In this document: positions 32,856 through 42,193 of the stretch, piece by piece
Layout of the letters: every line of letters begins with the position of its first letter
Position numbering within the stretch: the stretch's first letter is position 1
Assembly: GCA_029448655.1 (NCBI GenBank)
Contig: JACCLO010000005.1
Span: forward strand, 1,860,001-1,924,000
Direction: 5' to 3'
From: Wolfiporia cocos
Taxonomy: Eukaryota > Basidiomycota > Agaricomycetes > Polyporales > Phaeolaceae
DNA: 64,000 nucleotides
Translations under genes and position numbers: made by a program
The notes under the pieces: generated by a model
Databases searched by the model: none
Told to the model about the DNA's origin: nothing
What the model saw: the letters and a program-made list of their open reading frames with translations, nothing else

Positions 32856-35800
32856 TAATGTGCGGGTCCTTAGCAACTTCGCAGATGAGCTGGGCAATCT
32901 TATCACCGGCCCGAATATCGATAGATATATCGGAGTGATTCCGGAGAATGATGATTACTTCGCCTTGATAATCGTGGTCGATAACGCCACCCATTACGTC
33001 TATGCCTTTTCGGGCAAGACTAGAGCGGGGGGCGATACGTCCGTAAGTGCCGAAAGGTACCTGGATCTTCAGTTTGGTGTTGTATTCTGTCTGCCCGTGA
33101 GCTGGCAGAACGTCGCCTGTTGCAGTGTACAGGTCAAACCCAACCGAGTCCTTGGTTCCCTTTTCCGGCATTCGGCCACCTTCACCGACTACGATTTTCA
33201 AGTCCGCGTTTTGGTTAATGTCAGCTGACATCCATCCCCCGTCGGGGTGTCTAACCATGCGCTGCTTGGGATCCTTCGCAAATTCTTCGCGATACTGCGG
33301 CCAGTCGTCTGGCCACGTGCATTCGTCGGCTTCCCAGTCGTCGCTGTCAGGGTCGAAGACGTGAACTGCTTCTTTTCTTCTAGCTGAGCGCCTGAGGGGG
33401 ACATCTTGCATTGGAATGGCGTGTGAAGCCTTGTATTCCTGCAGAATGTCGTATGCCGTGTCGAGATCGGCTTCGCGTACCCAGGAGTCGTCATTGATAC
33501 CGAACCCTTTCCATCGGATTCTGTATTCAACTCTTCCTGCGCGGAGGCGATGATCTAAGATCTTCTCGACTTCCCATAATTCCTCGCCATCGACCATTTC
33601 TGGTTGAGGCTCTGGTTTTTTCTGATGCACAGGGTCTTTGTACATGACCAATTTGGAAGCGTGGAATACTGGGTGGTAAGCCCTGTATTGCTCGTCCATG
33701 TGTACCCTGAAGGTGACCGGAGATAATTGTTCAATTATCTTAAATGGTCCCAAATAGCGTGGACTAAGACTTCTTTCGGAGTCTTGCCAGCTTCGGGCGT
33801 CAACGAGAACTTTGTCGCCGACTTTAAACGGTACCGAGCGCTTATGTTGATCGTAGTACCAAGACCAGCGTTCGGCAGCCAATTTCATTGCTGCCTTAGC
33901 TTGTTCTTGTGCTGACCATCGCTCGTAAGCAATGACATTTAGGTCCGTGTATGGTGTTGGACGTAAATTTGTAGGTCCTGCATTAGGGTGCCTTCCTAGT
34001 TCGACAAAGAATGGGCTATTCTTTGTTGTCTCACTAGCCGCGTTGTTGTACGCGAATTCAGCCGTTGGGAGAAACCATGACCATTTATCCTTTTGAATAA
34101 CATCGATGTAACATCTAAGATATTGTTCCAGGATCTGGTTAACTCTCTCCGTCTGGCCATCCGCTTGCGGGTGATAGGCGGTTGTCATTGACCGTTGGAT
34201 TCCCAATTGCTCACACCATCCCTTGAATAAGGCGGCTGCGAATTGCGGGCCTCTATCCGAAATGATTTGTTTCGGAAGTCCGTGGTTCGGATAAATCCGA
34301 AGGTACAGGAGGTTCGCTAATTCTTTTGCCGTTATCTTGTCTGACGTGGGAATGAAGTGTGCTCGTTTGGTAAGCCGGTCCACTATTACCATAATAGCAT
34401 TGAATTGTTTCAATTCGCCGCTGGGCGGTAGGTGGACGATAAGGTCAATTGTGACGGTGTCCCAAGGTGCTTCCGGAACTGGGAGCGGTTGCAGGGGTCC
34501 GTACGGGGTCTGGTTGTGGTTCTTCATGCGTTGACATGTGTCACAACCTTCCACGTATTGCTTTACCATCGTGGTCATTCCAGGCCACCAGTAATTACGT
34601 GATAGAAGTTCATAGGTCTTCCATCGTCCGAAGTGTCCGGCCGTCACATGGTCATGATGTAACTCCAGAATCTTCGTGCGCAATTCCTTAGGCTCTTTTG
34701 GAACGTACACTTTTCCTCGTCTGAGGAGTAATCCGGCCTCCATGTTCCATTCCTGGAGATCTTTACCGAATTCCTTGGGACCACTTTTCAGTAGTTCCTG
34801 GTAATCCTTGGTAATTTGATCGTCCATGAGGGCTTGTCGGATTTGTCGGAGAAGGTCCTCGTCGCCTGATTGTATCTCCTGCTGTGACGCTTCTAGCGCC
34901 CTAACCGTAAAGTATTCCGGTTTCAGCAAAATTTGATCGCGATTGTCGAGTTCCACCCCCTCTTCATGGTCTGGCCTCCGTGACAGAGGATCAGCCGTAA
35001 GCATTGTTTTACCGGGTTTGTGACACATGGTGAAGTTGAACCTTGTCAGGTAAAGACTCCAACGTGCCTGTCTCCGGGTTAGCCGTTGTGCCGATTTGAA
35101 ATATGTCAGATTGAGATGATCCGACCATACTTCAAATTTGTGTGGGTGTCCTTCGAGGTAATGTCTCCATTCCTCTAGAGCGCGGATGATTGCGAGCAAC
35201 TCCTTATCGTAAATCTCATAGTTCCTTTCGGGTGCTGATAGAGATTTCGAGTAAAAGGCTACCGGGTGCCAGAGCTTATCCTCCGAAGAGTATTGCGATA
35301 GCACTGCACCAGTTGCGTAATCGGAAGAATCCGCTTCCACGCGGAACGGGGACTCCTGATCTGGGATCCGGAGTATTGGAGCCGATGTGAAAGCTTCCTT
35401 GAGAGTTTGGAAGGCTTCCGCTTGTTCGGGTCCCCAGTTCCATTGCGTGTTTTTCTTGGACAGTTCGGTTAACGGCTTAACCACTTTGGAGAAATCTTTA
35501 ATGAACCGACGGTAGTAGTTGGCGAAGCCAACAAAGGCTTGGACGTCCTTCACCTTGGCAGGTGTAGGCCAGTCCATGACACCGGCTACCTTCTTAGGGT
35601 CCATTTCGACTTTTCCTTTGGAAATGATCATTCCCAGGTATTCAATACTGCTTTGTTCGAAGAAGCACTTTTCAGGCTTCGCGAACAAGTCGTTGTCTTG
35701 CAAGATTTGTAATACTTGCTTGACAATACGACGGTGTTCCAACAGGTCGTTTCCGAACACAAGGATGTCGTCTAGGTAGACAATGACCTTTCCTTCTCTG

Positions 35801-37314
35801 ATAAGGTCACCTAGAATATCGTTCATCATGTGTTGGAACGTGCTGGGTGCATTACAAAAACCGAAGTACATGACTACAGCTTCATAAAGGCCGTTAGGCG
35901 TAATGAATGCGGTCTTCCATTCATCTCCCTCCTTGATTCTTACGTTGTTGTAACCCCAACGCAAGTCGAGCTTCGTAAATATCGAAGCCTGGCTAAGCTT
36001 ATCGATAAGCTCGTCTATGCGTGGGAGAGGGTACCTGTTTTTAATGGTCAAGTCGTTTACTTTTCGGTAATCGACTACCATTCGGGCTCCACCGTCTTTT
36101 TTAGGGACGAAGAAGACCGGGCTCGCGATCGGGGATTTTGAGTGTCGGATGTAGCCCTTCCGTAACTCTTCCTGAATCCACTGATCTAGCGAGTTCGCTT
36201 CCTGAGGAGACATCTTGTATGCCTTACTCGGGGGCGGTAGTACCGCGTCATCGGGGAAGTCGATGGCGTGGTCGTATGGTTTCCGTTCGGGCATCCTTTC
36301 GGATGCGCGTTGAGAAAATACCGTGGGACCAAACTCCTGGTATTCCTCCGGAACCAAGGATTTCCATTTCTGGAGATCCGCATCTGTCAGGAATTCATCA
36401 TCCGACTTCTCCGTTATCGACTGAATGGCATCGATAAGGAGTTCCGTTCCTTCGTCAAGGGTGTTCACCCAAGCGACAAAGGGATTCTCCGGCTCCTCTA
36501 AGCCGAGAAAATCTATTGGAAAGTCATTGATGATCTGATAGATGTTGCGGGGTTCGATTTCGTCCTCTTCCTCAGAAATCGAAACCCGTTTGCCATGTTT
36601 GCATTTTTCCGTACACCGATATGTGAAGGTTCCTTCCGGCCAGTTGAAGTCCGGGTTGTGTTTCAGGAACCAATCATATCCGAGGATCACATCCGCATTC
36701 TGTACGTCCATTACGTACAAGAATTCGGTGGACTTGTGTTCCTCGTGCACCATATAAGCTTTTACTGCCATATTGATATTACCGGCGGTATTAGAGGTAC
36801 CGTCGGCGTTACGAATCTCGAGAGGCGAAGGTAGTTTCTGAGTGACTAACTTTTCCTCGTGGACGAGTTTCTTATCAATGACGCTTATTGATGCACCGGT
36901 GTCGATTAATGCCATGGCGTTGACTTTCTTTCCATATACCCACAGTTCCACTTCGATAGAGAACGATTTATTGTCGTCTCGAGAATCGTTTCCATGTACA
37001 TTATACAAAGTGAAAAACTTCGACGCGAGCGGGTCAGGATAAAAGTATTTTACAGGAGGGGCACGTGTAGCTAGTGTCCTTGTCCTCCGGGCAAAGTCCA
37101 TTGCCGAGTTACCGAATATACCGAGATGGGATACCGGGTGACGTACGACCGCCTTATCTTCCCACCAGATAAGGGGTCTCTGTGAAGCCTCTTCGTAGAG
37201 GTGCGCTTCTTCGGGGCGCTGTACACTCCCAGCCGCTGCGGGGCTGGTGTGTTCTTCACAGAACGTCTTCGAGACGTGTGGTTGGGGCGAGGGGAACCGA
37301 GATGGTCCCGACAT
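32830..37314 (-). CDS. Pol polyprotein: protease, RT, RNase H, integrase, chromodomain, dUTPase
   Basis: 1,494 codons in one frame. Aspartic protease LIDTGASISVIDKK near residue 138. Reverse transcriptase with FTKLDLRWGYNNVRI and the catalytic YLDD near 511. RNase H (VEADSSDYATGAVLSQYS) and integrase follow: HHDHVTAGHFG with CDTCQRMK as zinc motif, then the DDE residues in TIDLIVHLPP, IISDRGPQFA and HPQADGQTERVN. A chromodomain lies at about 1,238-1,295 (EKILDHRLRAGRVEYRIRWK). The end is a dUTPase with motifs I-IV: KDSVGFDLYT, GRIAPRSSLARKGID, GVIDHDYQGEV, AGDKIAQLIC. The frame then stops at GKILL. The expected glycine-rich motif V is present but in another frame (next entry). The first ATG overlaps the end of gag. 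Confidence 0.97.
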   Translation of the reverse strand: MSGPSRFPSPQPHVSKTFCEEHTSPAAAGSVQRPEEAHLYEEASQRPLIWWEDKAVVRHPVSHLGIFGNSAMDFARRTRTLATRAPPVKYFYPDPLASKFFTLYNVHGNDSRDDNKSFSIEVELWVYGKKVNAMALIDTGASISVIDKKLVHEEKLVTQKLPSPLEIRNADGTSNTAGNINMAVKAYMVHEEHKSTEFLYVMDVQNADVILGYDWFLKHNPDFNWPEGTFTYRCTEKCKHGKRVSISEEEDEIEPRNIYQIINDFPIDFLGLEEPENPFVAWVNTLDEGTELLIDAIQSITEKSDDEFLTDADLQKWKSLVPEEYQEFGPTVFSQRASERMPERKPYDHAIDFPDDAVLPPPSKAYKMSPQEANSLDQWIQEELRKGYIRHSKSPIASPVFFVPKKDGGARMVVDYRKVNDLTIKNRYPLPRIDELIDKLSQASIFTKLDLRWGYNNVRIKEGDEWKTAFITPNGLYEAVVMYFGFCNAPSTFQHMMNDILGDLIREGKVIVYLDDILVFGNDLLEHRRIVKQVLQILQDNDLFAKPEKCFFEQSSIEYLGMIISKGKVEMDPKKVAGVMDWPTPAKVKDVQAFVGFANYYRRFIKDFSKVVKPLTELSKKNTQWNWGPEQAEAFQTLKEAFTSAPILRIPDQESPFRVEADSSDYATGAVLSQYSSEDKLWHPVAFYSKSLSAPERNYEIYDKELLAIIRALEEWRHYLEGHPHKFEVWSDHLNLTYFKSAQRLTRRQARWSLYLTRFNFTMCHKPGKTMLTADPLSRRPDHEEGVELDNRDQILLKPEYFTVRALEASQQEIQSGDEDLLRQIRQALMDDQITKDYQELLKSGPKEFGKDLQEWNMEAGLLLRRGKVYVPKEPKELRTKILELHHDHVTAGHFGRWKTYELLSRNYWWPGMTTMVKQYVEGCDTCQRMKNHNQTPYGPLQPLPVPEAPWDTVTIDLIVHLPPSGELKQFNAIMVIVDRLTKRAHFIPTSDKITAKELANLLYLRIYPNHGLPKQIISDRGPQFAAALFKGWCEQLGIQRSMTTAYHPQADGQTERVNQILEQYLRCYIDVIQKDKWSWFLPTAEFAYNNAASETTKNSPFFVELGRHPNAGPTNLRPTPYTDLNVIAYERWSAQEQAKAAMKLAAERWSWYYDQHKRSVPFKVGDKVLVDARSWQDSERSLSPRYLGPFKIIEQLSPVTFRVHMDEQYRAYHPVFHASKLVMYKDPVHQKKPEPQPEMVDGEELWEVEKILDHRLRAGRVEYRIRWKGFGINDDSWVREADLDTAYDILQEYKASHAIPMQDVPLRRSARRKEAVHVFDPDSDDWEADECTWPDDWPQYREEFAKDPKQRMVRHPDGGWMSADINQNADLKIVVGEGGRMPEKGTKDSVGFDLYTATGDVLPAHGQTEYNTKLKIQVPFGTYGRIAPRSSLARKGIDVMGGVIDHDYQGEVIIILRNHSDISIDIRAGDKIAQLICEVAKDPHITLHGKILL

Positions 37315-39289
37315 TGGCGACGGTGGTGGCGGGGGCCGAGGGTCCTGCTGAGCTTGAGTCAGCTGTCACTTCTTCCCAGATCGTTCGGGCACGATACGTC
37401 TTGCCATCCGCGGGGGGCGCCGAGTACGGCTTCTTGCCAGAAGCCTGTCCCTTTCCACTACCCGAAGGAGCAGCCGTGGTCTTTCCAGACGTGGCGGCTG
37501 CATCCTTCGCCCTTTGTTGTTCGGCCCGCTGAGCGGCAGGCACGAACGTTCCCGCAGCCTTGTCTGCCGCAAGCTTAGGACATTTGTTGAAGTAATGTCC
37601 TGTCTGCTTGCAGTATGTGCAGACGGCGTTGGCGGTGTCGGCGGGGGCTTTGGCGGGCGCCTTTCCCTTGTCCTTCTTTTTCTCCGACTTCTTTGCAGAA
37701 GCGGAGGACGTCTCCTTCTTTTCGGCAGGTGCCGAATCCTTCTTGCCGGCCTTCTCGAAGATTGAGCCCTTAATCTTGTCTGGATATGCCGTTTGGTACA
37801 TTTCCAGGGCGAAGTCGATAAGGGGTTCAATATCTGTCGGGGCCTTGAAGAAGGGGGTCTTGCCGAGGACGTTCAAGGTGTCCTTAACCTTTTCCGGGAG
37901 TGTTTCGGTGAACTCCCACACCAGGGTTTCGTTGGCGGTCTCGGAGAGTCGGCCGAGGGTGCGGAACCGTTCGCAGTAATTGAAGTAGTTTGATTCTGCC
38001 AGTTCCTTACCCTTGGTGCCGTAGTAGCCGCGAATCTCTTTCTTCGCGATCTCCTTGTCCGTCATCTTCCCATATTGCACCATGACTGATTTGGTGAAGT
38101 CCTCCCAGGTGCCGAGAGGTTCACCGTTTCCTGCCTTCTTGATGAGAGGCGAGAAAAATTTGTATGCGTCCCCTGTGACGCGGAAGAGGGCCGTGGTGAT
38201 ACGGTCATGGTCGTCGTAGACCCTGAGCGTACCGAAGTACAGGCCCATCTTCTCCACCCATTCTTGCGCAGTCACCTTTCCAGATGACCCGGAGAATTCG
38301 GGGGGAGGGGGGATTTTTAGGTTTTGAGGCAGACCTGGAATCTGCGGGGCGACGGCTGCTGCAGCAGCGGCTGCGGCTTGTGCGGCGGCAGCGGCCTCGG
38401 CTGCTCTGGCTTGAGCATGACCGGGGCCCGGTGCCGGGTCTTCCGGGGGCGTGCGGACACCGGGAGGGTTGGGAACGGAGGGATTCTTGCGAATCCTCCG
38501 GAGTTCCTCGTCCACCTTCTCCATGCGCTCAGCGAACGCATCCTCGAGGTCGTCAAGGCGGTTCCGGTAGTCCTTCCGGAGGTCTTTCTCCATTGCGGAG
38601 AACTTGGCGGTGTACTCCTGTCGGAGTTCCTTGCCGAGGTCCACCAGAGTGGACAGTACCTCGTTGCGGACCGAATTGACCGCTTCGTGTAGCTCGTCTT
38701 GGGCCTTTTGTTCGATGGCCCTGGATTGCCCAACCAGGGAGTCGATTCTGCCGTGGATTCGCTCCAGGCGAGCGTGCACCATTTGACCGAGGGTGTCGGT
38801 GGTGTCGTGGGAGATGGCCGCACTTCGTTGTACGGCGGCGTCGATGATCGGCCCATGTAGGGACCCATCCACCTTGTGGTGTTCCTCCTCAGGGAGGTAC
38901 GCCTTGAGGTTGTTCTTGACAGCGACATTGGTCTGTCGTGTCGGACCCGAAAATTCCATTTCCAGGGTGGTGGCGGGCCCGATAGGGCGAGTTCGACGAG
39001 CCGGTGGGTATCCGGTAATGGGGGAGCCTGGGCGTGTACCCATGGGGTTGGTCGGAGATTCCCTTTGCGGGGGAACGGACTCCTGTACTTCCTCTTCCTC
39101 TTCCTCTTCCTCTTCCTCGCTTAGGTGCTCCAGGGTCACCAGGGGTTGAGTCCCTGAGGGCCCTGCTACCGGGGTTACCGGACCTTCTGAGCGGAGGCGC
39201 ATTTTGCGAGGGGCGAGGGGGGTGCTAACGGAGGAGGTGGAAGACATTGTGAATCTGTTTGTGACGAATGTTAGTTTCCGGTTACTCAT
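37256..39289 (-). CDS. Gag capsid/nucleocapsid protein of the Ty3/gypsy element
   Basis: 677 codons. A short basic N-terminus is followed by a run of ten or more Glu (from a CTTCCT microsatellite), then a charged coiled-coil-like region (about 150-270), an Ala-rich linker, and the retrotransposon gag domain (about 330-500; FSGSSGKVTAQEWVEKMGLY). A single CCHC zinc knuckle CTYCKQTGHYFNKC near residue 556 binds RNA. The tail is basic. Gag and pol are in different frames: pol lies +1 relative to gag, and the pol frame is open for about 100 nt (37,256-37,365) before the gag stop. Pol is therefore made either by +1 frameshifting, as in yeast Ty3, or from its own AUG. Confidence 0.93.
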   Translation of the reverse strand: MSNRKLTFVTNRFTMSSTSSVSTPLAPRKMRLRSEGPVTPVAGPSGTQPLVTLEHLSEEEEEEEEEEVQESVPPQRESPTNPMGTRPGSPITGYPPARRTRPIGPATTLEMEFSGPTRQTNVAVKNNLKAYLPEEEHHKVDGSLHGPIIDAAVQRSAAISHDTTDTLGQMVHARLERIHGRIDSLVGQSRAIEQKAQDELHEAVNSVRNEVLSTLVDLGKELRQEYTAKFSAMEKDLRKDYRNRLDDLEDAFAERMEKVDEELRRIRKNPSVPNPPGVRTPPEDPAPGPGHAQARAAEAAAAAQAAAAAAAAVAPQIPGLPQNLKIPPPPEFSGSSGKVTAQEWVEKMGLYFGTLRVYDDHDRITTALFRVTGDAYKFFSPLIKKAGNGEPLGTWEDFTKSVMVQYGKMTDKEIAKKEIRGYYGTKGKELAESNYFNYCERFRTLGRLSETANETLVWEFTETLPEKVKDTLNVLGKTPFFKAPTDIEPLIDFALEMYQTAYPDKIKGSIFEKAGKKDSAPAEKKETSSASAKKSEKKKDKGKAPAKAPADTANAVCTYCKQTGHYFNKCPKLAADKAAGTFVPAAQRAEQQRAKDAAATSGKTTAAPSGSGKGQASGKKPYSAPPADGKTYRARTIWEEVTADSSSAGPSAPATTVANVGTISVPLAPTTRLEDVL

Positions 39290-39390
39290 TGTCTTAGATT
39301 CTTAAGAAGGGATTGGGTTTGAAAGCTGCAACTTTCGTTATAGATCACACTCGCACTCTATTTCAGAGTTAAAAGATGATAGTATTTCTA

Positions 39391-40314
39391 CTATACAATC
39401 GCGAGTATATCCTCTTCTACCGAAGTAGTTGAGGGCCCTGCCACCTTGTCAGGTGGTGTTACACCGAAGGCAAAAGTAATTTGTAGCGCTACGCATTCTG
39501 CTATGATACGAGCTAAGTCCGTACGCCAATCCAAAAAGGAAATATTGCCGAGCTGTTTACAGTACTTTTTCATAATTCTCCAGTCTCTATTGGTGATCCT
39601 CCCCCGTCTCGCTCTGTCCTTTACGTTATCCACCAAGTCCTCTAATTCTACTACCATGTTATGGAAACGAAGGTCGTTTTCCATATGGAAGCCTGGGTAA
39701 TTAGGGGGGTGGTTGGCGAGAGGAGTGAGACGAGTGAGAGTTCCCTCTAGCATGGGAATAACTTGATCGCATGCTTGGAGGGGTTTCTTCTTCCCGAAGA
39801 CGAGGGAAGGGTCGAGAATCTTGTGGTTGGCCGGAACGGGAGGTCCGGCCGCCGGGCTGGAGAGACGGAGGGCCAGTGAAGAAGATGCTTGCTTGGCTTC
39901 CTTGGCGGCTTGTTTGGCGGCGATTCGCTTATTCAGCTTATCGCGGGCGAGCTTGAGCTTGTTGAGTTCGCGGAGTTCAATTAAGTTCTCCATGGCGGTA
40001 ATGGAAGCTGCTAGCTTCTCTTCCTCTGTCCAGATTCGTTTAGCGAGCGTAACTGGCTTGGGAGGTCGAGGAGCGGGTTTCCCAGCCTCAGCGATGTGCT
40101 TTGGCATGTGGACGGGAATCTCCCAAAGATGGAGCTTCCCGGTGTAGTCTTCCTTTACAGGAAGCGTGTAAGTGACGTCCTCTGCCCGAGGAATGTCGGC
40201 GGTGTCGATGCGGCTGAGAAGGGACCGCTTCGCCGGCTTAACGTAGGGAGCAGTGGAGGAGCCACGGGTGTGACGGGTAACGCGGGGCATGATTCTAGAA
40301 AGTGCAGCTTTCAT
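39391..40314 (-). CDS. Extra ORF upstream of gag in the Ty3/gypsy element, function unknown
   Basis: 307 codons, uninterrupted, same strand as gag and ending 101 bp before it. Seen: a basic N-terminus (MKAALSRIMPRVTRHTRGSS), a Pro-rich middle, a Lys/Ala/Arg-rich helix-forming stretch (LNKLKLARDKLNKRIAAKQA), and a C-terminal half with RFHNMVVELEDLVDNVKDRA and WRIMKKYCKQLGNISFLDW. No zinc knuckle, membrane segment or enzyme motif is visible. Most Ty3/gypsy elements have only gag and pol, so this is additional. The length and lack of stops in an element with apparently identical LTRs argue that it is maintained. A role in RNA or particle binding is speculation. Confidence 0.85.
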   Translation of the reverse strand: MKAALSRIMPRVTRHTRGSSTAPYVKPAKRSLLSRIDTADIPRAEDVTYTLPVKEDYTGKLHLWEIPVHMPKHIAEAGKPAPRPPKPVTLAKRIWTEEEKLAASITAMENLIELRELNKLKLARDKLNKRIAAKQAAKEAKQASSSLALRLSSPAAGPPVPANHKILDPSLVFGKKKPLQACDQVIPMLEGTLTRLTPLANHPPNYPGFHMENDLRFHNMVVELEDLVDNVKDRARRGRITNRDWRIMKKYCKQLGNISFLDWRTDLARIIAECVALQITFAFGVTPPDKVAGPSTTSVEEDILAIV

Positions 40315-41322
40315 GAGAAACGAAGTTTCCCAGTGATACGTCCAAGAACAGGAATAGAAGGGATTATGTAAGGTAGGGTAGTGGACTCCTTTTCAGGAGC
40401 AAAGAAGGTGTACTACGGGGCATAATTACTCTTATGTTGCGCGCAAACCCTGTGCCGAGACGGCGCGGATATTCGCATGACCCTAACGGTCAGAGGCGCC
40501 GACTCCAGGGGTAGAGTTGCTGACTGCCAGGCCGGTTCCTGGGTCAGATGATTGGGAATCGGATACACGACACCGCCCCGGAGGGACGCTGCCGGAAAGT
40601 GGCTGGGATTTTACATCCCTTAGCCTGTCCATGCTTCAACAATGAGGTTGCCGTCTGTAGCCACATGGGTGTCACATCAGGGCTAAAAAACCATTGTCGA
40701 TCTAAGATCGCGAGACAGCAGCGCTCCACATCCCGAAGGAGTGGGCCACGCGCTTCTCTTCCAATGGGGCCCCAAATCCGTTTGACCCATGCTCGCACGC
40801 CGAGCTGCCCGTAGGACTTATGCTATTGGCTACCGCGAGTGACCTATGGCAGGGTGATTTTTTACGTCACCCCCCTCACTGCTTTTCCCATAACGGGTTC
40901 AAAGCAGGTCCCTTACGCCTGGGAGGCGGCTTTGGAAAATTCCCATGCCATCATAATGATGACCCTATGGATAGTGATGGGGCGCTGAACAACGCTTGCC
41001 ATGACAGGGGGTTGGGCGCTCACAGGCAGACCGTCCCCTTTTCTCCACAGGCGGGTCTTAACCGCGCATAGTCCAAGCTTGTCAGCGAGGACCATGTCTC
41101 CTTGACCCTGGAGTCCGGGTTAGGTAGGCCTCCTGCCTAAAAAGGCGGTGTGGCTTCCCTGGTTGCCAATCCTCTGCCGAGGATGGCGATGTATCCCCCA
41201 GATCTCAACTATCACCCCAATCGCCTTGTCAGGCAGAAAGGGATGTGCGCAGCAACAAGTAATAGCCCCTGTAGGATAGAAACCCAGACCCAAGCGCAAG
41301 CGCAAGGGCGGGGGTAGGGGGG
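40315..41322 (-). other. Long structured 5' leader of the Ty3/gypsy RNA
   Basis: About 1 kb between primer-binding site and the extra ORF. It is GC-rich and full of short inverted repeats, for example GGGTGACGTAAAAAATCACCC-type stems near 40,855-40,875, GCCTTTTTAGGC near 41,138-41,149, and CTCCTTTTCAGGAG near 40,388-40,401. Three short frames (84, 60 and 61 codons) also tile it on the sense strand. It may act as packaging signal or IRES-like leader; that is inference. Confidence 0.5.
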
Positions 41323-41333
41323 AGATTTGTTCT
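41323..41333 (-). other. Self-priming primer-binding site
   Basis: Minus-strand AGAACAAATCT lies two bases after the 5' LTR and is exactly complementary to AGATTTGTTCT at 41,458-41,468 inside that LTR. The latter starts 34 nt after a TATATAAG box, i.e. at the expected RNA 5' end. This is the arrangement of Tf1/sushi elements, whose RNA 5' end folds back to prime reverse transcription. No tRNA-complementary TGG site is present. Confidence 0.85.
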
Positions 41334-41335
41334 TA

Positions 41336-42034
41336 TGACACAGACTAGACTGTGGGACTCACACTATAACCTTGTAGGCGATTTGAAGGAGTTGCAGAAG
41401 GTTGGTGAGGAGACTAGTGGGCGCAAGCAGAGATGATATGTGACTGTGCGAATGCAGAGAACAAATCTAAGGCTTATCCGCAGTGATAGCCCTACTTATA
41501 TACATGCTTTGTTTGGTTACCGGTAAGGGAGCCAAACATGAAGGTGGTCTGTGCGCAGACATAACTAATATGGTTAAGTCGTAAACTACAATAGACCATG
41601 TGCGCCGGTAATGGCCGCACCAGTAAGATCGTTTGTTTGGACCGTAGGTCCATGTTGTGGAAGTGGCTGTAGCTACGTTAGTAAGCCATGCATGTGATTC
41701 TTATATACCGGCATCGGGATATGAGTAATCATAAGGGCATTGGCATGTGATAACGAGCGGGCCGCTTATCCAATCGTACTGACATAGCCCGGTACCGGGA
41801 TATGAGTAAAGCGCGTGACACCGAAGGTTAGTCCGCTGAGTCATTGACGCGTACAAGCGTGTTATGTACGTGTTGTTATGACAAGTGGACGTATACCGCG
41901 TTGTGTACGTGTTGTTTGGTTGCGTGTACGTGTAGACGGGCGCTTAGCAGCGTAAATGTCTACAAGGTCGTAGAAATACCAGATGAATAGGTAAAAATAC
42001 GGGAAAAATAGTGGCATGTCCCAAATCTGTGACA
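41336..42034 (-). repeat. 5' LTR of the Ty3/gypsy element
   Basis: 699 bp, apparently identical to the 3' LTR. The TATATAAG promoter box is at 41,495-41,502 (minus strand) and the inferred RNA start at 41,468. Repeated GTACGTGT motifs occur near its U3 start. Confidence 0.95.
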
Positions 42035-42193
42035 GCCTGACCTGGAGCAATTCACAATGGGAAAGTTGAATACAGTGGAATCACAGGTCTTTAGAGGCAG
42101 ATTCATTTGTATTTGTGTTATGGAAGATGTTAAACTGCGAAAATGAAGTTTACAAAATACTCTATATATTTCTTAAAAGTGCAAAGATACTAG

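Larger units (their letters stand above)
32040..42034 (-). mobile_element. Complete Ty3/gypsy chromovirus with dUTPase (Tf1/sushi-like)
   Basis: A 9,995-bp LTR retrotransposon transcribed leftwards, flanked by the 5-bp target duplication GCCTG (32,035-32,039 and 42,035-42,039). Order along its RNA: 5' LTR (42,034-41,336), self-priming site, about 1 kb leader, extra ORF (40,314-39,391), gag (39,289-37,256), pol (37,314-32,830), polypurine tract, 3' LTR (32,738-32,040). The two 699-bp LTRs show no difference by eye, which means recent insertion. It lies in the spacer between two inverted SINE-like repeats. A chromodomain at the integrase end places it among chromoviruses; a C-terminal dUTPase has been reported for some basidiomycete Metaviridae. 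Confidence 0.97.

Noticed and set aside
40544..41305. Separate small genes in the Ty3 leader
   Set aside because: Three short frames are better explained as upstream ORFs or chance frames in a structured leader; no motif supports them.
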